From positions 2,622,521 through 2,686,520 of the forward strand of contig NZ_CP082286.1 in NCBI RefSeq assembly GCF_019880245.1: DNA of 64,000 bases, read 5' to 3'. Of this stretch, positions 51,404-61,301 are shown piece after piece (the stretch's first letter is position 1; each line of letters starts with the position of its first letter). Source of the DNA: Halobaculum roseum (GTDB lineage Archaea > Halobacteriota > Halobacteria > Halobacteriales > Haloferacaceae). Both the position numbers and the translations under genes were made by a program. The notes below the pieces were generated by a model, which was given only the letters and a program-made list of their open reading frames with translations, did not search any database and was not told the origin of the DNA.

Positions 51404-51690
51404 GTTTGTCAATCGAGGGGCCGATACCTCGCGGTCCGGGTTGTCGGCCCGTCGCGTTGTTGGACTGTCGGGCTGTCGAATTGTCGGCCTATCAGAGGCC
51501 GACCACCACAGAACTCAGCGCCGAACTGCACGACGGGGACCCTTTCTCGAACAGACGGGCCCTCGATACTCGACCGAGGAACGGCTTCAGCGGCCCTGCT
51601 GAATTTCCTCCGCGAATCGGCTATCGGTCGGTCGGCACCGCCGGTCGCGATGAGTGACGGTGACTGTCCCATGTTCTCTCAGACTGGAGG
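51404..51690. other. Gene-free, lower-GC gap with short inverted repeat
   Basis: The gap between aIF2-alpha and the DUF2306-like gene has no gene. It contains loosely repeated TGTCGG(G/C) words (51450-51490) and an 8-bp hairpin GTCGGCCT-ATCAG-AGGCCGAC (51483-51503). The hairpin lacks a following T-run and is not a convincing terminator. Confidence 0.5.
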
Positions 51691-52329
51691 CTACTCGGAA
51701 CTGTACTCATTAGACCAGTACGCGATGAGTGGGACACCGAGGAGGGTCGGCCAGAGCCACGCCGACACGCCGATCAGTGGCGTCAGATTGACCGCCGAGA
51801 CCGCACTGACTGTCGCGATGAACGCGGCGATCATCCGCTGAAGGTGGCTTACCATCCACTCGTCCGTCCCGTCGCTGCGAAACGCTCGGATATCGATCGC
51901 GCCGAACACGATCCCGATCGCACCGAACACCGTCATCACGATCCCGAACGACCGCCCGTCGAGATACCAACTGAGGCCCCACACGCCCAGCACGAGACAG
52001 GCGAGAACGACCGACCCCGTCGCGATCCAGTCGATCGAGTGTGCCCCGTGGCTCGGTCGCTTCCGGGAGAGCGCCCGATACCCCGAGAACGCGAGGTAGC
52101 CGCTGAAGACCGCGACGAGCGTGAGAACGATCCGGAGGGTTGTCGGATCGAACGCCAACAGGACGAACACGGTCGCAACGACGACGCCCATCGCCAGCAG
52201 GAACACCTTCCCGGCCGTGCGATGTCGCGTCCCCCCCTTGGCCGTCACGAGCGCACCGACGCCGGCGAAGACGGCGACCGCTCCCGCGGCGATGTGCAGC
52301 CCAAGCGTCCACACTTCGACTGCCGCCAT
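51691..52329 (-). CDS. DUF2306-like multi-pass membrane protein
   Basis: 212 residues with about six hydrophobic helices. It starts VWTLGLHIAAGAVAVFAGVGALVTAKGGTRHRTAGKVFLLAM, a His-containing pattern of DUF2306-type proteins, and has a second segment with HLQRMIAAFIATVSAVSAVNL. The fold may bind heme or quinone through the conserved His residues (HIAAG, RHRTAGK, HLQRM), but that is inferred. It sits inside the L44e-S27e-aIF2-alpha-nop10-PAC2 gene group, which is usually unbroken. Its own TATA-like sequence (52350-52361, revcomp CTTTAGTTAAATAC) supports independent expression. Confidence 0.8.
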   Translation of the reverse strand: MAAVEVWTLGLHIAAGAVAVFAGVGALVTAKGGTRHRTAGKVFLLAMGVVVATVFVLLAFDPTTLRIVLTLVAVFSGYLAFSGYRALSRKRPSHGAHSIDWIATGSVVLACLVLGVWGLSWYLDGRSFGIVMTVFGAIGIVFGAIDIRAFRSDGTDEWMVSHLQRMIAAFIATVSAVSAVNLTPLIGVSAWLWPTLLGVPLIAYWSNEYSSE

Positions 52330-52331
52330 AT

Positions 52332-52345
52332 CGCCACCTGTGGCG
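52332..52345. promoter_or_regulatory. Palindrome at the DUF2306-gene start
   Basis: CGCCAC-CT-GTGGCG lies between the TATA-like sequence and the ATG (52329), where the transcript would begin. A protein bound here could block initiation. Confidence 0.35.
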
Positions 52346-52507
52346 GGTATTTAACTAAAGGTGTGGGGCTTTCAGAGTGATCCCGTTCGTTCGGTATGAG
52401 CCCCCGATAGATACGCACGCGACTCGTCTCCACTGTGGGGGGTTCAACCGAGCCGAAGGCATCGCCACTCCGCACCGATGAGAAACCGCGAACCGCAGAA
52501 CCCGACG

Positions 52508-52681
52508 TTACCGCGCTTCGACGGTCTCGACGACCTCGCCGGCGAACTCGGCGTCGCCGCCGGTGGGTCGCGCGAGCGTCGTCCCGCAGACGGCGCAGTT
52601 GACCTCGCTCGCGGCCTTGCCGAAGACGACCTGCTCGTTCTCACAGTCCGGGCACGTGACGCGGAAGAAGCTCCCCGCCAT
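52508..52681 (-). CDS. rps27e: 30S ribosomal protein S27e
   Basis: 57 residues with a zinc ribbon: VTCPDCENEQVVF and VNCAVCGTTLARPTGG provide four Cys (two CxxC). It is part of the small-subunit body and is always found in archaea and eukaryotes. The ATG is two nt after the L44e stop, so the two are co-transcribed. It is normally followed directly by aIF2-alpha; here 1.1 kb intervenes. Confidence 0.96.
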   Translation of the reverse strand: MAGSFFRVTCPDCENEQVVFGKAASEVNCAVCGTTLARPTGGDAEFAGEVVETVEAR

Positions 52682-52683
52682 GA

Positions 52684-52965
52684 TTACTCCTGGAAGGTGA
52701 GCCGACCTGCGCGCCATCCCTCGCGCATGTGGGCCTTGCCGCAGTCGCCGCAGCGGTACTTGAGGTGTGTCTTCTTCGTGGGCTTGTCGCCGCCGGGCAC
52801 CTTCGAGAACTTGCCGGCGTTCCCGATGACGGACGTGCCGCGGGCCTGCTGGCGGTCGGTCCACTTCATGCCGGTCTGGCGGCCGGTTCGGACCTTCTCG
52901 ACCTCGTGTTCGTGGTGGGCGTTGCAGTGCGGACAGTACGTGTTCATCCGGCGTGGCATCTCCAT
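52684..52965 (-). CDS. rpl44e: 50S ribosomal protein L44e
   Basis: 93 residues with zinc ligands at [12 protein letters not shown] (11-22) and CGDCGKAHM (about 72-80), [18 protein letters not shown] in between and [22 protein letters not shown]. It lines the E-site region of the large subunit. GAGGAG about 12 nt before the ATG, and a TATA-like TTTTAAGCG about 40 nt upstream, indicate a short-leader mRNA, unlike the leaderless genes around it. Confidence 0.96.
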   Translation of the reverse strand: MEMPRRMNTYCPHCNAHHEHEVEKVRTGRQTGMKWTDRQQARGTSVIGNAGKFSKVPGGDKPTKKTHLKYRCGDCGKAHMREGWRAGRLTFQE

Positions 52966-53075
52966 AGCGGAATCTCCTCTTGGAACACCGTTCAGTGTCG
53001 GCGCTTAAAACCCATACGGTACGGAGTTGCCGCGGGCGGGAGGCCGTCACAGTCGCCGCCGGGGTGATTCGGGAT

Positions 53076-53133
53076 GAAACCGCGGGAGAATTGCGAGGCG
53101 AGCTGCGAGAGAAACCGCGGGAGAACTGCGAGG
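53076..53133 (+). repeat. Two 23-bp direct repeats
   Basis: GAAACCGCGGGAGAA(T/C)TGCGAGG occurs at 53076-53098 and 53111-53133, differing at one base. They lie in the gap between the 3' end of the geranylgeranyl reductase and the L44e promoter (52966-53171). No gene is seen there. Confidence 0.75.
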
Positions 53134-53171
53134 GACACCTGCGGCGGGGCGGGAACTCGCGGCGTCGGTCG

Positions 53172-54548
53172 TCAGTACTTCGGATCCGCGCCGGAAACCG
53201 CGTACAGGTCGTCCATGAGCGAGTCGCGCTGCTCCTGCCAACCCTCGAACCCGCCCGGTCGCTCCGGGTAGCGGTCGTAGTGGTCCTTCAGGTCGCCGGC
53301 GATGCCGCGGACCTTGTACAGCTCCCGCAGCGTGTCCCAGTGCCCGTACGTGTCGAACACCGTCTTCAGCTTCAGTCGCAGGCTCATCGAGGTCTCGCCC
53401 TTGGTCATGGCATTGACGAGCTGCTGGCCCGGCAGGGCGGTGATGATGTCGGTGAGCTCGTCCACCTCGTGGGCGGTCCCCCAGATGTTGTACACGTCCA
53501 TCGCGGCGAAGCGCTTCCCGAAGTCGGTCATCACGTCGTGGTTGTACCGCCAGAGGCGCTCCTCGGTCGCGTCGCCCTCGACGACGGCGTCGATCGCGCG
53601 CTTGACCGCCCAGTGGGCCGACTTCGCGGCGCCGGGGATGCCGCCGCCGGTGGTGGGGTTGACGTGGCCGGCGGCGTCGCCGACGGCGACGAAGCCGTCC
53701 GCGACCGCCGAGTCGTACGGGCGCCGGGTGGGGAGCGCGGCGCCGAGCTTGTCCTTCACGGTCGCGCCCTCGAACTCGGGGCGGCGGCTCATGTCGCGTT
53801 TGAGCACCTCCACGAGCTTCATCGGGGGCTCGGTCATCTGGAAGCCGAGGCCTGCGTTGATCTCGGTGCCCGTGCGCGGGAAGTACCAGAGGTAGCCGAG
53901 CTCCTCGGTGGGCTTGAACACGATGGCGTCCTCGTAGTCGACCGGTTCGGGCACCTCGACGACCTCGCGGTAGGCCGAACAGAACTGCGAGTACGAGACG
54001 TTCGTGTCGAAGCTCGCGTCGCCGAACTCGCCCTTGTCCTGGAGGATAGACAGCGCGCCGGCGGCGTCGACGGTGAGCTCCGCCTCGTAGGTGACGGGAT
54101 CGCCGTTCCGCTTGGCGCGCACGCCCGTCACTTTCCCGTCATTCGATTGCACCACGTCCTGAACGACGGTGTCGTAGTGGATGTCGGCGCCGGCGCGCTG
54201 GGTCTCCTCGAGGATCACCTCGCCGTAGCGCTTGCGGTCGACCACCGCCCCGGCCTGGCCGAACGGCACGTCGAGCTCCTCGCCGGTCTTGGGGTTCTCG
54301 AACACCGCGCGGCGGATGTTCTGGTTGGTGAACGACTCCTCCCGGAGGTAGTCGAGGTCGATAACGTCGGGGAACGTCGACTTCCCCTTGATCGCGTCGC
54401 CGCAGGCGATGTGGCCCGCCTCCTCCTCCGGCTTTCGCTCCAGGACGACGACGTCGAGCCCCTCGCTGGCGGCCGTCGAGGCGGCGAAGGCTCCCGCCGT
54501 GCCCGCGCCGACGACGACGATATCGTACGAGTCCGATGCCGCAGACAT
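53172..54548 (-). CDS. Geranylgeranyl reductase family / digeranylgeranylglycerophospholipid reductase
   Basis: 458 residues. The N-terminal FAD-binding motif is YDIVVVGAGTAGAFAASTAA (about 8-27) followed by the ERK strand end, ACGDAIKGKS contributes to the active site, and VAVGDAAGHVNPTTGGGIPGA (about 300-320) is the second FAD motif. The enzyme saturates the isoprenoid chains of archaeal membrane lipids, at the membrane with ferredoxin or NAD(P)H as donor. The length is slightly greater than thermophilic GGRs (about 400-453). The start (MSAASDSYD) was chosen as the ATG with the canonical N-terminus; the open frame continues to 55226. Confidence 0.92.
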   Translation of the reverse strand: MSAASDSYDIVVVGAGTAGAFAASTAASEGLDVVVLERKPEEEAGHIACGDAIKGKSTFPDVIDLDYLREESFTNQNIRRAVFENPKTGEELDVPFGQAGAVVDRKRYGEVILEETQRAGADIHYDTVVQDVVQSNDGKVTGVRAKRNGDPVTYEAELTVDAAGALSILQDKGEFGDASFDTNVSYSQFCSAYREVVEVPEPVDYEDAIVFKPTEELGYLWYFPRTGTEINAGLGFQMTEPPMKLVEVLKRDMSRRPEFEGATVKDKLGAALPTRRPYDSAVADGFVAVGDAAGHVNPTTGGGIPGAAKSAHWAVKRAIDAVVEGDATEERLWRYNHDVMTDFGKRFAAMDVYNIWGTAHEVDELTDIITALPGQQLVNAMTKGETSMSLRLKLKTVFDTYGHWDTLRELYKVRGIAGDLKDHYDRYPERPGGFEGWQEQRDSLMDDLYAVSGADPKY

Positions 54549-54670
54549 AGCCTCCCCTTCCGAATCGGCCCCCAAAAAAGGCGCGTATCCGCCCGCGGCC
54601 CGAACCAGTTCGGGCCGGCTCGGACCGCCGCGGGTTCGGATCGGCCCGTCCCGGGTTCGGCTCCTCGACC

Positions 54671-55834
54671 TCAGATCGCGCCCGTCTCCCCCTCGCGGTC
54701 GCCGTCGCCGTCGGCGTCGGCCTCCTGCGGGAACCACGACTCCGCCACCGCGAACGTCAGCGTCGAGAGGACGCCGATCAGCGTCCCGGCGGTGAGCGCC
54801 AGCGCCAGCCGCGCGAGCGACAGCGGCGCCGTCCCGGCGGCCGGCACGTCGGGGAGGAAGTACCCCGACAGCCCGTACAACACGATCGCGATCGCGGCGA
54901 CGTAGAACGGGGCGTTGAGGTACCGCCAGCGGAACCGCTCGGCGAGGTACTCGTCGGTCACCTGCCCGAGCGAGGACGTGACGCCCGCGGCCGCGGCCCA
55001 CTGCACGGACGCGTGGACGAACACCGCCAGCCGCTGGGCGATCGGGATCTCGCCCGTCTCGGCGGCCTCGGCGACCGCCAGCGCGTCGAGCCCCTGGACC
55101 CCGCCGATGACCAGCAGCGCCAGGGCGACGAGGTAGGTGACGATCGTGACGCGCCCGGCGTACAGGCCCGTGCGCGCGCGCTCCGCGAGCCCGTCGACGG
55201 TCTCCTCCAGCCCGAGGCCGCGCCACAGCGAGTACAGCCCCAGGAGCGTGGATATCGAGCCGAACACGACGGCCCCGGGCAGCTCCAGCATCCCCGCGAT
55301 CACCGAGAAGGGGTACACGAGCAGGAGAACGCCCAGCGGGATGAGGATCGTCCCGCGGGTCTCCGGGTCCGAGAGCACCTGCTTCATGGTGTAGTAGATC
55401 GACTCCAAGTCCTGCGCCTGCCGGACGACCACCCGGCGGACGCCGTCCAGCGGGACCCGCGACCGGATCACCGGGAGCACCGACTCGTCCTGTGCGCCGT
55501 CGGTGATGACGATCGCGCGGACCTCCTCGCCGGTCGACAGCGCCGCGAGGACGGTGTCGATCTCCTCGCCGACCGCCCGGTTGGCCTTCACGTCGCCCTC
55601 GTTGACGCCGGTGACGGCCGCGACCGCGACCTCCTCGTCGACGGTCGGGTCGGCGCGGAGGTCCTCGTAGGCGTTGATCGCCTGAAAGAGGACGTTCACG
55701 TCGGAGTCCTCCGGGTCGGCCGTCGCGAGTTGCACCGCCGCGTCCTCTACCTCGTCCCGGCCGATGACCGGCGTGCGGACGCCGGTCTTGCGGCCGAGGT
55801 CGTCGTCGAGGTCGACGGGGAGGACGAGGATCAT
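54671..55834 (-). CDS. DUF373 membrane protein (copy 2)
   Basis: 387 residues starting MILVLPVDLDDDLGRKTGVRTPVIG. The layout equals that of 46128-47294: a soluble domain with VVVRQAQDLESIYYTMKQVLSDPETRGTI (about 124-152), then about six transmembrane helices. The two copies share the blocks LGRKTGV/VGRKAGV, VVVRQA(Q/R)DLES and the helix pair, but differ clearly in loops, so duplication is old. The C-terminus is an acidic tail (DADGDGDREGE). Function unknown. Confidence 0.88.
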   Translation of the reverse strand: MILVLPVDLDDDLGRKTGVRTPVIGRDEVEDAAVQLATADPEDSDVNVLFQAINAYEDLRADPTVDEEVAVAAVTGVNEGDVKANRAVGEEIDTVLAALSTGEEVRAIVITDGAQDESVLPVIRSRVPLDGVRRVVVRQAQDLESIYYTMKQVLSDPETRGTILIPLGVLLLVYPFSVIAGMLELPGAVVFGSISTLLGLYSLWRGLGLEETVDGLAERARTGLYAGRVTIVTYLVALALLVIGGVQGLDALAVAEAAETGEIPIAQRLAVFVHASVQWAAAAGVTSSLGQVTDEYLAERFRWRYLNAPFYVAAIAIVLYGLSGYFLPDVPAAGTAPLSLARLALALTAGTLIGVLSTLTFAVAESWFPQEADADGDGDREGETGAI

Positions 55835-55926
55835 TGCCGTGCGGCGGATTGACTCTCCGGGTATATCTGCCTTCGGGCGATCGTCGCGATCGGTCGGCTG
55901 TTCGAGTGACCGAGTCGCGGTGGTGG

Positions 55927-55962
55927 GTCGGGTCGAAGTCGTGAGTCGGGTCGAAGTCGTGA
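55927..55962 (+). repeat. 18-nt tandem repeat, two copies
   Basis: GTCGGGTCGAAGTCGTGA occurs twice in a row (55927-55944 and 55945-55962), followed by a degenerate third unit leading into hairpin element copy 2. Confidence 0.8.
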
Positions 55963-55972
55963 GCCGGTTTGA

Positions 55973-56105
55973 GACGACCTCGAAAGCCCCCGCGGCTATG
56001 CGGTCGGGGGCCTCGCTGCGCGCCTCGTCGCTCGCTATCGCTCGCTCCTGTGGTGCTTGCTTCGGCCGCCTTCCCGCATAGCCGCGGCCCCTTTCAGTCC
56101 CACCC
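55973..56105 (+). repeat. Interspersed hairpin element, copy 2
   Basis: The start GACGACCTCGAAAGCCCCCG and the end GGCCCCTTTCAGTCCCACCC enclose arms CCGCGGCTATGCGG (55990-56003) and CCGCATAGCCGCGG (56074-56087), perfectly complementary over 14 bp with a 70-nt loop. The loop includes GTGGTGCTTGCTTCGG. Ends and core match copies 1 and 3; the stem sequence is its own. Confidence 0.88.
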
Positions 56106-56334
56106 GACCGCAACCCCACCGCTCCTCGTCCTCCCCAGCCGACTCGCCTCGCTGGCTCACGGGTCGCTCCGCTCCCCGTTCGCTCTCGCGGTCTCGCTGC
56201 GCTCGACCGCGCATCGCTCGGCTCATCCCTCGCACGCTTCCGGCGGGCACAGAGGCCCGCCGGCGCGCGCCACCGCCAGGTGCGGTTCGTGCACACCGTT
56301 CGACGGGCCACGACGCTCGGTCCGTCCGAATCCG

Positions 56335-56468
56335 GGGCGGGAATGAAAGGGGCCGTGGCTCTCGGGGAAGCTCGCCGAAGCAAGCACCGCAGGCGAGCGA
56401 GGGACGAGCGAGCCGAGGAGCACAGCGAGGCGCGCGAGCCGAGAGCCACGGGGGCTTTCGAAGTCGTC
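56335..56468 (-). repeat. Interspersed hairpin element, copy 3 (inverted)
   Basis: Read on the minus strand it starts GACGACTTCGAAAGCCCCCG and ends GGCCCCTTTCATTCCCGCCC. Plus-strand arms are CCGTGGCTCTCGG (56353-56365) and CCGAGAGCCACGG (56439-56451), a perfect 13-bp stem with a 73-nt loop. It faces copy 2 across 229 nt, forming an inverted pair. Confidence 0.88.
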
Positions 56469-56563
56469 TGCTCGGATACCACTGAGACAGCAACAATCCA
56501 GAGAACGGATCCCAGGAACCGACGCAGTCAACACGCCTCCGGCAGAACCAACGCTCAACGATC

Positions 56564-58117
<1,554 letters not shown>

Positions 58118-58151
58118 GCCGACTCGGCGTCGCCGACGTGATCGCGGTCGA

Positions 58152-59618
58152 CTACGCCGACAGCATCCGGTCGGCGGTGACGACGCGGACGCTCGCGGGT
58201 CGTTTCACGTACTCGCCCTCCGATTCGGCGACGATCTGGTCGATCCCGCGCTGGGCGGCGACGTCGAGCACCCGCTGGGAGAGTTCCCCGTCGAGCACCA
58301 GCGCGACCGGCGACCCGTCGGCGTCGGAGACGGCGTCGAACACGTCGGCCGCGGGCACGTCCTCGACGACGCCGCAGTCGGCGTCCAGCAGCCGCGCGCG
58401 GTTCGTCCCCTCGCCGACGACCGCCGCGACGTGGTCCCGCAGGGACCGGGGACGATCCGCCTCGTCGGCGGCTCCGTCGGAGTCTTCGGCTCCTGCGTCC
58501 GCGGCTCCTGCGTCCGCGGCCCCGGCGTCCGCTGGCTCGCCCTCGCTCGCTCCGATGTCGTTCGATTCGGCGTCGTTCGCGCCGTCGTCGGTGTCGCTCA
58601 CTTCGTCGCCGTCGAGTTCATCGCCGCGTTCGTCGCCGCCGGGTTCGTCGCCGTCGGCGGGCTCATCGGGAACGCTCGGCGCCTCGGGCGTCGGGACGCC
58701 CTCCGGAGACTCGCCCGCGGCGGACGGGGGGGCGTCCGGAGCGGGCGCCGCGCTGCCGTCGGTGGCGGCGACGCCGAGGCCCGAGGCGTCCTCGCGGTCG
58801 TCCGCGGACGCGTCGAGATCGAGGGAGTCGAACGGCACCTTCTCGCGGAGCGCCGCCATCAGCTCGTGGCGGGAGAGGTCCTCGACCGAGTGCCCCTCGG
58901 GGGCGAACGCGACGTAGTCCACGTCGCCCACCTGCGCGAGCTCCCTGAGGATGAGCTCGCCGCCGCGGTCGCCGTCGAGGAACGCGGTGACGGTGCGCTC
59001 GGCCGTGAGGTCGGCGACGGCGTCGGGGACGTTCGTCCCCTCGACGGCGACGCCGTTCTTGATGCCGTACTTCAACAGCGTGAGCACGTCCGCGCGGCCC
59101 TCGACGACGACGATCGCGTCGGAGTCGTGGACCCGCGGGCCGGCGGGGAGCCCCCGGTACTCGTCGATGCGCTCGACGCGATTGGCCTCCCGGACCTCCG
59201 AGAGGATCTCGGTGGAGTCCATCACCGACTCGTCGAACGAGGAGGCGAGCAGCTCCTTGGCGCGCTCGACGACCTCGCGGCGCTTGGCCGTGCGCATGTC
59301 CTCGATGTCCGAGACCTCGACGCGCGCCTCGCAGGGGCCGACGCGCGTGATCGCCTCGAGGCTGGCCGCGAGGATGGAGGTCTCGACCTTGTCGAGGCCG
59401 GAGGCGATGGTGATCTCCCCGAAGCTCTGGCCGTTCTCGCTGTCTATCTGTACGTCGATGCGTCCGATCTTCGACGACTGTTGGAGATCGCGGAGGTCCA
59501 GCTCGTCGCCGAGCAGGCCCTCCGTCTGTCCGAACACGGCGCCGACCACGTCGCTCCGCTCGACGACGCCGTCGGCCGTGATTCTGGCGTGAATGAGGTA
59601 TTTGGCTGAATCGTCCAT
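58152..59618 (-). CDS. dnaG: Archaeal DnaG (Toprim primase-like, exosome-associated)
   Basis: 488 residues. The N-terminal domain (about 1-150, [42 protein letters not shown]) is specific to archaeal DnaG. The Toprim domain (about 166-250) has the acidic Glu173 in [21 protein letters not shown] and DGDRGGEL (Asp215/217). A long variable Asp/Ala linker (about 280-400) includes three DAGAA repeats. A helical end follows. Archaeal DnaG sits in the RNA exosome and binds poly(A); weak primase activity is reported in some. A TATA-like CTTATATAC is about 60 nt upstream, giving a leader with an inverted repeat. Confidence 0.94.
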   Translation of the reverse strand: MDDSAKYLIHARITADGVVERSDVVGAVFGQTEGLLGDELDLRDLQQSSKIGRIDVQIDSENGQSFGEITIASGLDKVETSILAASLEAITRVGPCEARVEVSDIEDMRTAKRREVVERAKELLASSFDESVMDSTEILSEVREANRVERIDEYRGLPAGPRVHDSDAIVVVEGRADVLTLLKYGIKNGVAVEGTNVPDAVADLTAERTVTAFLDGDRGGELILRELAQVGDVDYVAFAPEGHSVEDLSRHELMAALREKVPFDSLDLDASADDREDASGLGVAATDGSAAPAPDAPPSAAGESPEGVPTPEAPSVPDEPADGDEPGGDERGDELDGDEVSDTDDGANDAESNDIGASEGEPADAGAADAGAADAGAEDSDGAADEADRPRSLRDHVAAVVGEGTNRARLLDADCGVVEDVPAADVFDAVSDADGSPVALVLDGELSQRVLDVAAQRGIDQIVAESEGEYVKRPASVRVVTADRMLSA

Positions 59619-59624
59619 GTGATG

Positions 59625-59640
59625 TCCCCTCCATGGGGGG
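59625..59640 (-). promoter_or_regulatory. Inverted repeat in the dnaG leader
   Basis: CCCCTCCATGGGGGG (about 59626-59640) can fold as CCCCTCC/GGGGGG around CATG. It lies just upstream of the dnaG ATG (59618) and would be in the mRNA leader, where it could occlude translation. Confidence 0.35.
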
Positions 59641-59676
59641 TGATGGTGATGTGAGGGCGGCGGGAACCGCCGACGA

Positions 59677-59686
59677 GTATATAAGT
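59677..59686 (-). promoter_or_regulatory. TATA-like box of dnaG
   Basis: On the minus strand CTTATATACTC is the most AT-rich stretch in the area. It would start transcription near 59655 and leave a leader of about 37 nt. Confidence 0.5.
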
Positions 59687-59876
59687 GCCGCGGGGTGGAA
59701 ATACCTGTCGTCACGCCCGCCCTCCTGCCCGAACGGGGAGTCGCGGTCGCCCCACGCGAGGCGTTCTGGACGAGCGATCACCGACGGACCCCCGGACGAA
59801 AGAGCCATACGCGGAGGATTCGTCCCTCCGGCATCGACAGAACCGGCCGATCCGACCGCCGGCCGGCGCCGAACCC

Positions 59877-60716
59877 ATGAACGAACCACACCTCCAGTCG
59901 CTGTGCGATCAGGAGACGATGATCGAACGAGCGCGGGCCGACGACGCCCCCGAGTGGTTGGCCCGACACGTCGAGACGTTCACCGGCGCGCTCACGGGCG
60001 AGCGAAACGGGACCCCGTTCCCGTGTCACTTCGGGACCAACGCCGTCGAGCGCGGCGACCTCCTGTACACCGCGGTGCCGTCGCTCACCGACCCGGACGC
60101 GCTGTTCGGGTTCCGGGACGCGCTCGTGGAGTACCTCGACACCTACCGGGACCACGCCGAGCTCGCCCCGCTGGTGACGTTCTTCGCACCGCCGGACGGT
60201 GTCGGGGACCGCGAGGGGGTCGAAGCCGTCCCGGAGGCCGACTGGCACGAGGCGCTGTGGCACGTGCTCCAGTTCCTCCACGTCAACGACCCCGAGCCGT
60301 GGCCCGAGGACGTGCCCACCGACCCCGACGACCCACACTGGGAGTTCTGCTTCGGCGGCACGCCAATGTTCCCCACGTCGCGGGCGCCCTTCTACGACGA
60401 CCGCCGGAGCCGCTACTGCCCGGTCGGGCTGGAGATCACGTTCCAGCCGCGGGACGTGTTCGACGGGCTCACCCACGACACCGAGGCCGGCGCTCGCGCC
60501 CGCGAGGTCATTCAGGGCCGCCTCGGCGACTACGACGGCGTCTGCCCCCACGCCGATCTGGGCGACTACGGCGTGGAGGGCGACCGCGAGTGGCGCCAGT
60601 ACCTCTTCTCGGCCGACGAGTCGCAGTTCCCCGACGAGTGCCCGCTCACGGTGACGCGGGAGGTGACGGCGCTGGACGCCGACCCCGGCGACGCCGGCGG
60701 CGTCGGGGCCGACTGA
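59877..60716 (+). CDS. YqcI/YcgG-family protein (possible heme-dependent oxygenase)
   Basis: 279 residues. Conserved-looking blocks are [23 protein letters not shown] (about 42-64), [17 protein letters not shown] and [43 protein letters not shown] (about 155-200). The HWxFxFGG...FP...R.SR pattern fits the YqcI/YcgG family, where the studied member GntA is a heme-dependent N-hydroxylase acting on L-arginine-derived substrates. Heme binding here is inferred, not shown. The next gene overlaps it by one nucleotide (TGATG), so the two act together. Substrate unknown. Confidence 0.65.
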   Translation: MNEPHLQSLCDQETMIERARADDAPEWLARHVETFTGALTGERNGTPFPCHFGTNAVERGDLLYTAVPSLTDPDALFGFRDALVEYLDTYRDHAELAPLVTFFAPPDGVGDREGVEAVPEADWHEALWHVLQFLHVNDPEPWPEDVPTDPDDPHWEFCFGGTPMFPTSRAPFYDDRRSRYCPVGLEITFQPRDVFDGLTHDTEAGARAREVIQGRLGDYDGVCPHADLGDYGVEGDREWRQYLFSADESQFPDECPLTVTREVTALDADPGDAGGVGAD

Positions 60717-61279
60717 TGGGGGCCGACCTCCCCGCGCTCCTCCTGATCGATCTCCAGACCGGGTTCGACGACCCGGGGTACGGCGAGCGCAACAACCCCG
60801 ACGCGGAGGCGAACGCCGAACGACTGCTCGACGCATGGCGCGAGCGCGACGGGCCGGTGTTCCACGTCCGCCACGACTCCAGCGAGCCGGACTCGCCGCT
60901 CCGGGGCGACGCGCCGGGGTTCTCGTTCAAGGAATCGTTTCGCCCCCGCGAGGGCGAGCCCGAACTCGTCAAGCGCGTCAACGCGGCGTTCGTCGGCACC
61001 GACCTCGAAGCTCGGCTCCGCGAGGGCGGCCACGAGCGACTGGTCGTCGCGGGGCTCACGACCGACCACTGCGTGTCGACGACGACGCGGATGGCGGAGA
61101 ACCTCGGGTTCGAGCCCACGGTCGTCGCCGACGCGACGGCGACGCACGCGCGGACCGGCCCGGACGGCGAGCGGTTCGACCCCGAGGCGGTTCACCGGAC
61201 GGCGCTGGCGCACCTGCGCGGCGAGTTCGCGTCGCTGTCGACGACCGACGAACTGCTCGCGTCGCTGGCGGCGGAGTGA
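60716..61279 (+). CDS. Isochorismatase-like cysteine hydrolase
   Basis: 187 residues from an ATG overlapping the previous stop (60714-60718). The triad is visible: Asp12 in [12 protein letters not shown], Lys (about 85) in [12 protein letters not shown] and Cys (about 117) in [20 protein letters not shown], with the cis-peptide context of the family. Enzymes of this superfamily hydrolyse nicotinamide, isochorismate, biuret or N-carbamoyl compounds. The coupled YqcI/YcgG protein suggests a two-step conversion of an N-containing small molecule, which is inferred. Confidence 0.9.
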   Translation: MGADLPALLLIDLQTGFDDPGYGERNNPDAEANAERLLDAWRERDGPVFHVRHDSSEPDSPLRGDAPGFSFKESFRPREGEPELVKRVNAAFVGTDLEARLREGGHERLVVAGLTTDHCVSTTTRMAENLGFEPTVVADATATHARTGPDGERFDPEAVHRTALAHLRGEFASLSTTDELLASLAAE

Positions 61280-61301
61280 GCGTCGTCAGCGACCGGGCCG
61301 C

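Larger units (their letters stand above)
55835..56563. other. 729-nt repeat-filled intergenic region
   Basis: This gap between the second DUF373 gene and gpmI has no gene. It holds an 18-nt tandem repeat (55927-55962), hairpin-element copy 2 (55973-56105), a central 229 nt (56106-56334) and inverted copy 3 (56335-56468). The centre contains a CTCACGGGTC...CCCCGTTCGC repeat (56157-56215) and an inverted repeat CCGGCGGG...CCCGCCGG near 56231-56255. The gpmI promoter must lie in the last 100 nt. Confidence 0.8.

Noticed and set aside
51483-51503. Intrinsic terminator hairpin after the DUF2306-like gene
   Set aside because: An 8-bp stem is present but not followed by a T-run on either strand; archaeal termination relies mainly on T-tracts.
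56231-56334. Structured RNA gene (SRP or RNase P-like) between the hairpin copies
   Set aside because: An inverted repeat CCGGCGGG...CCCGCCGG is present, but none of the conserved SRP or RNase P core motifs could be found.
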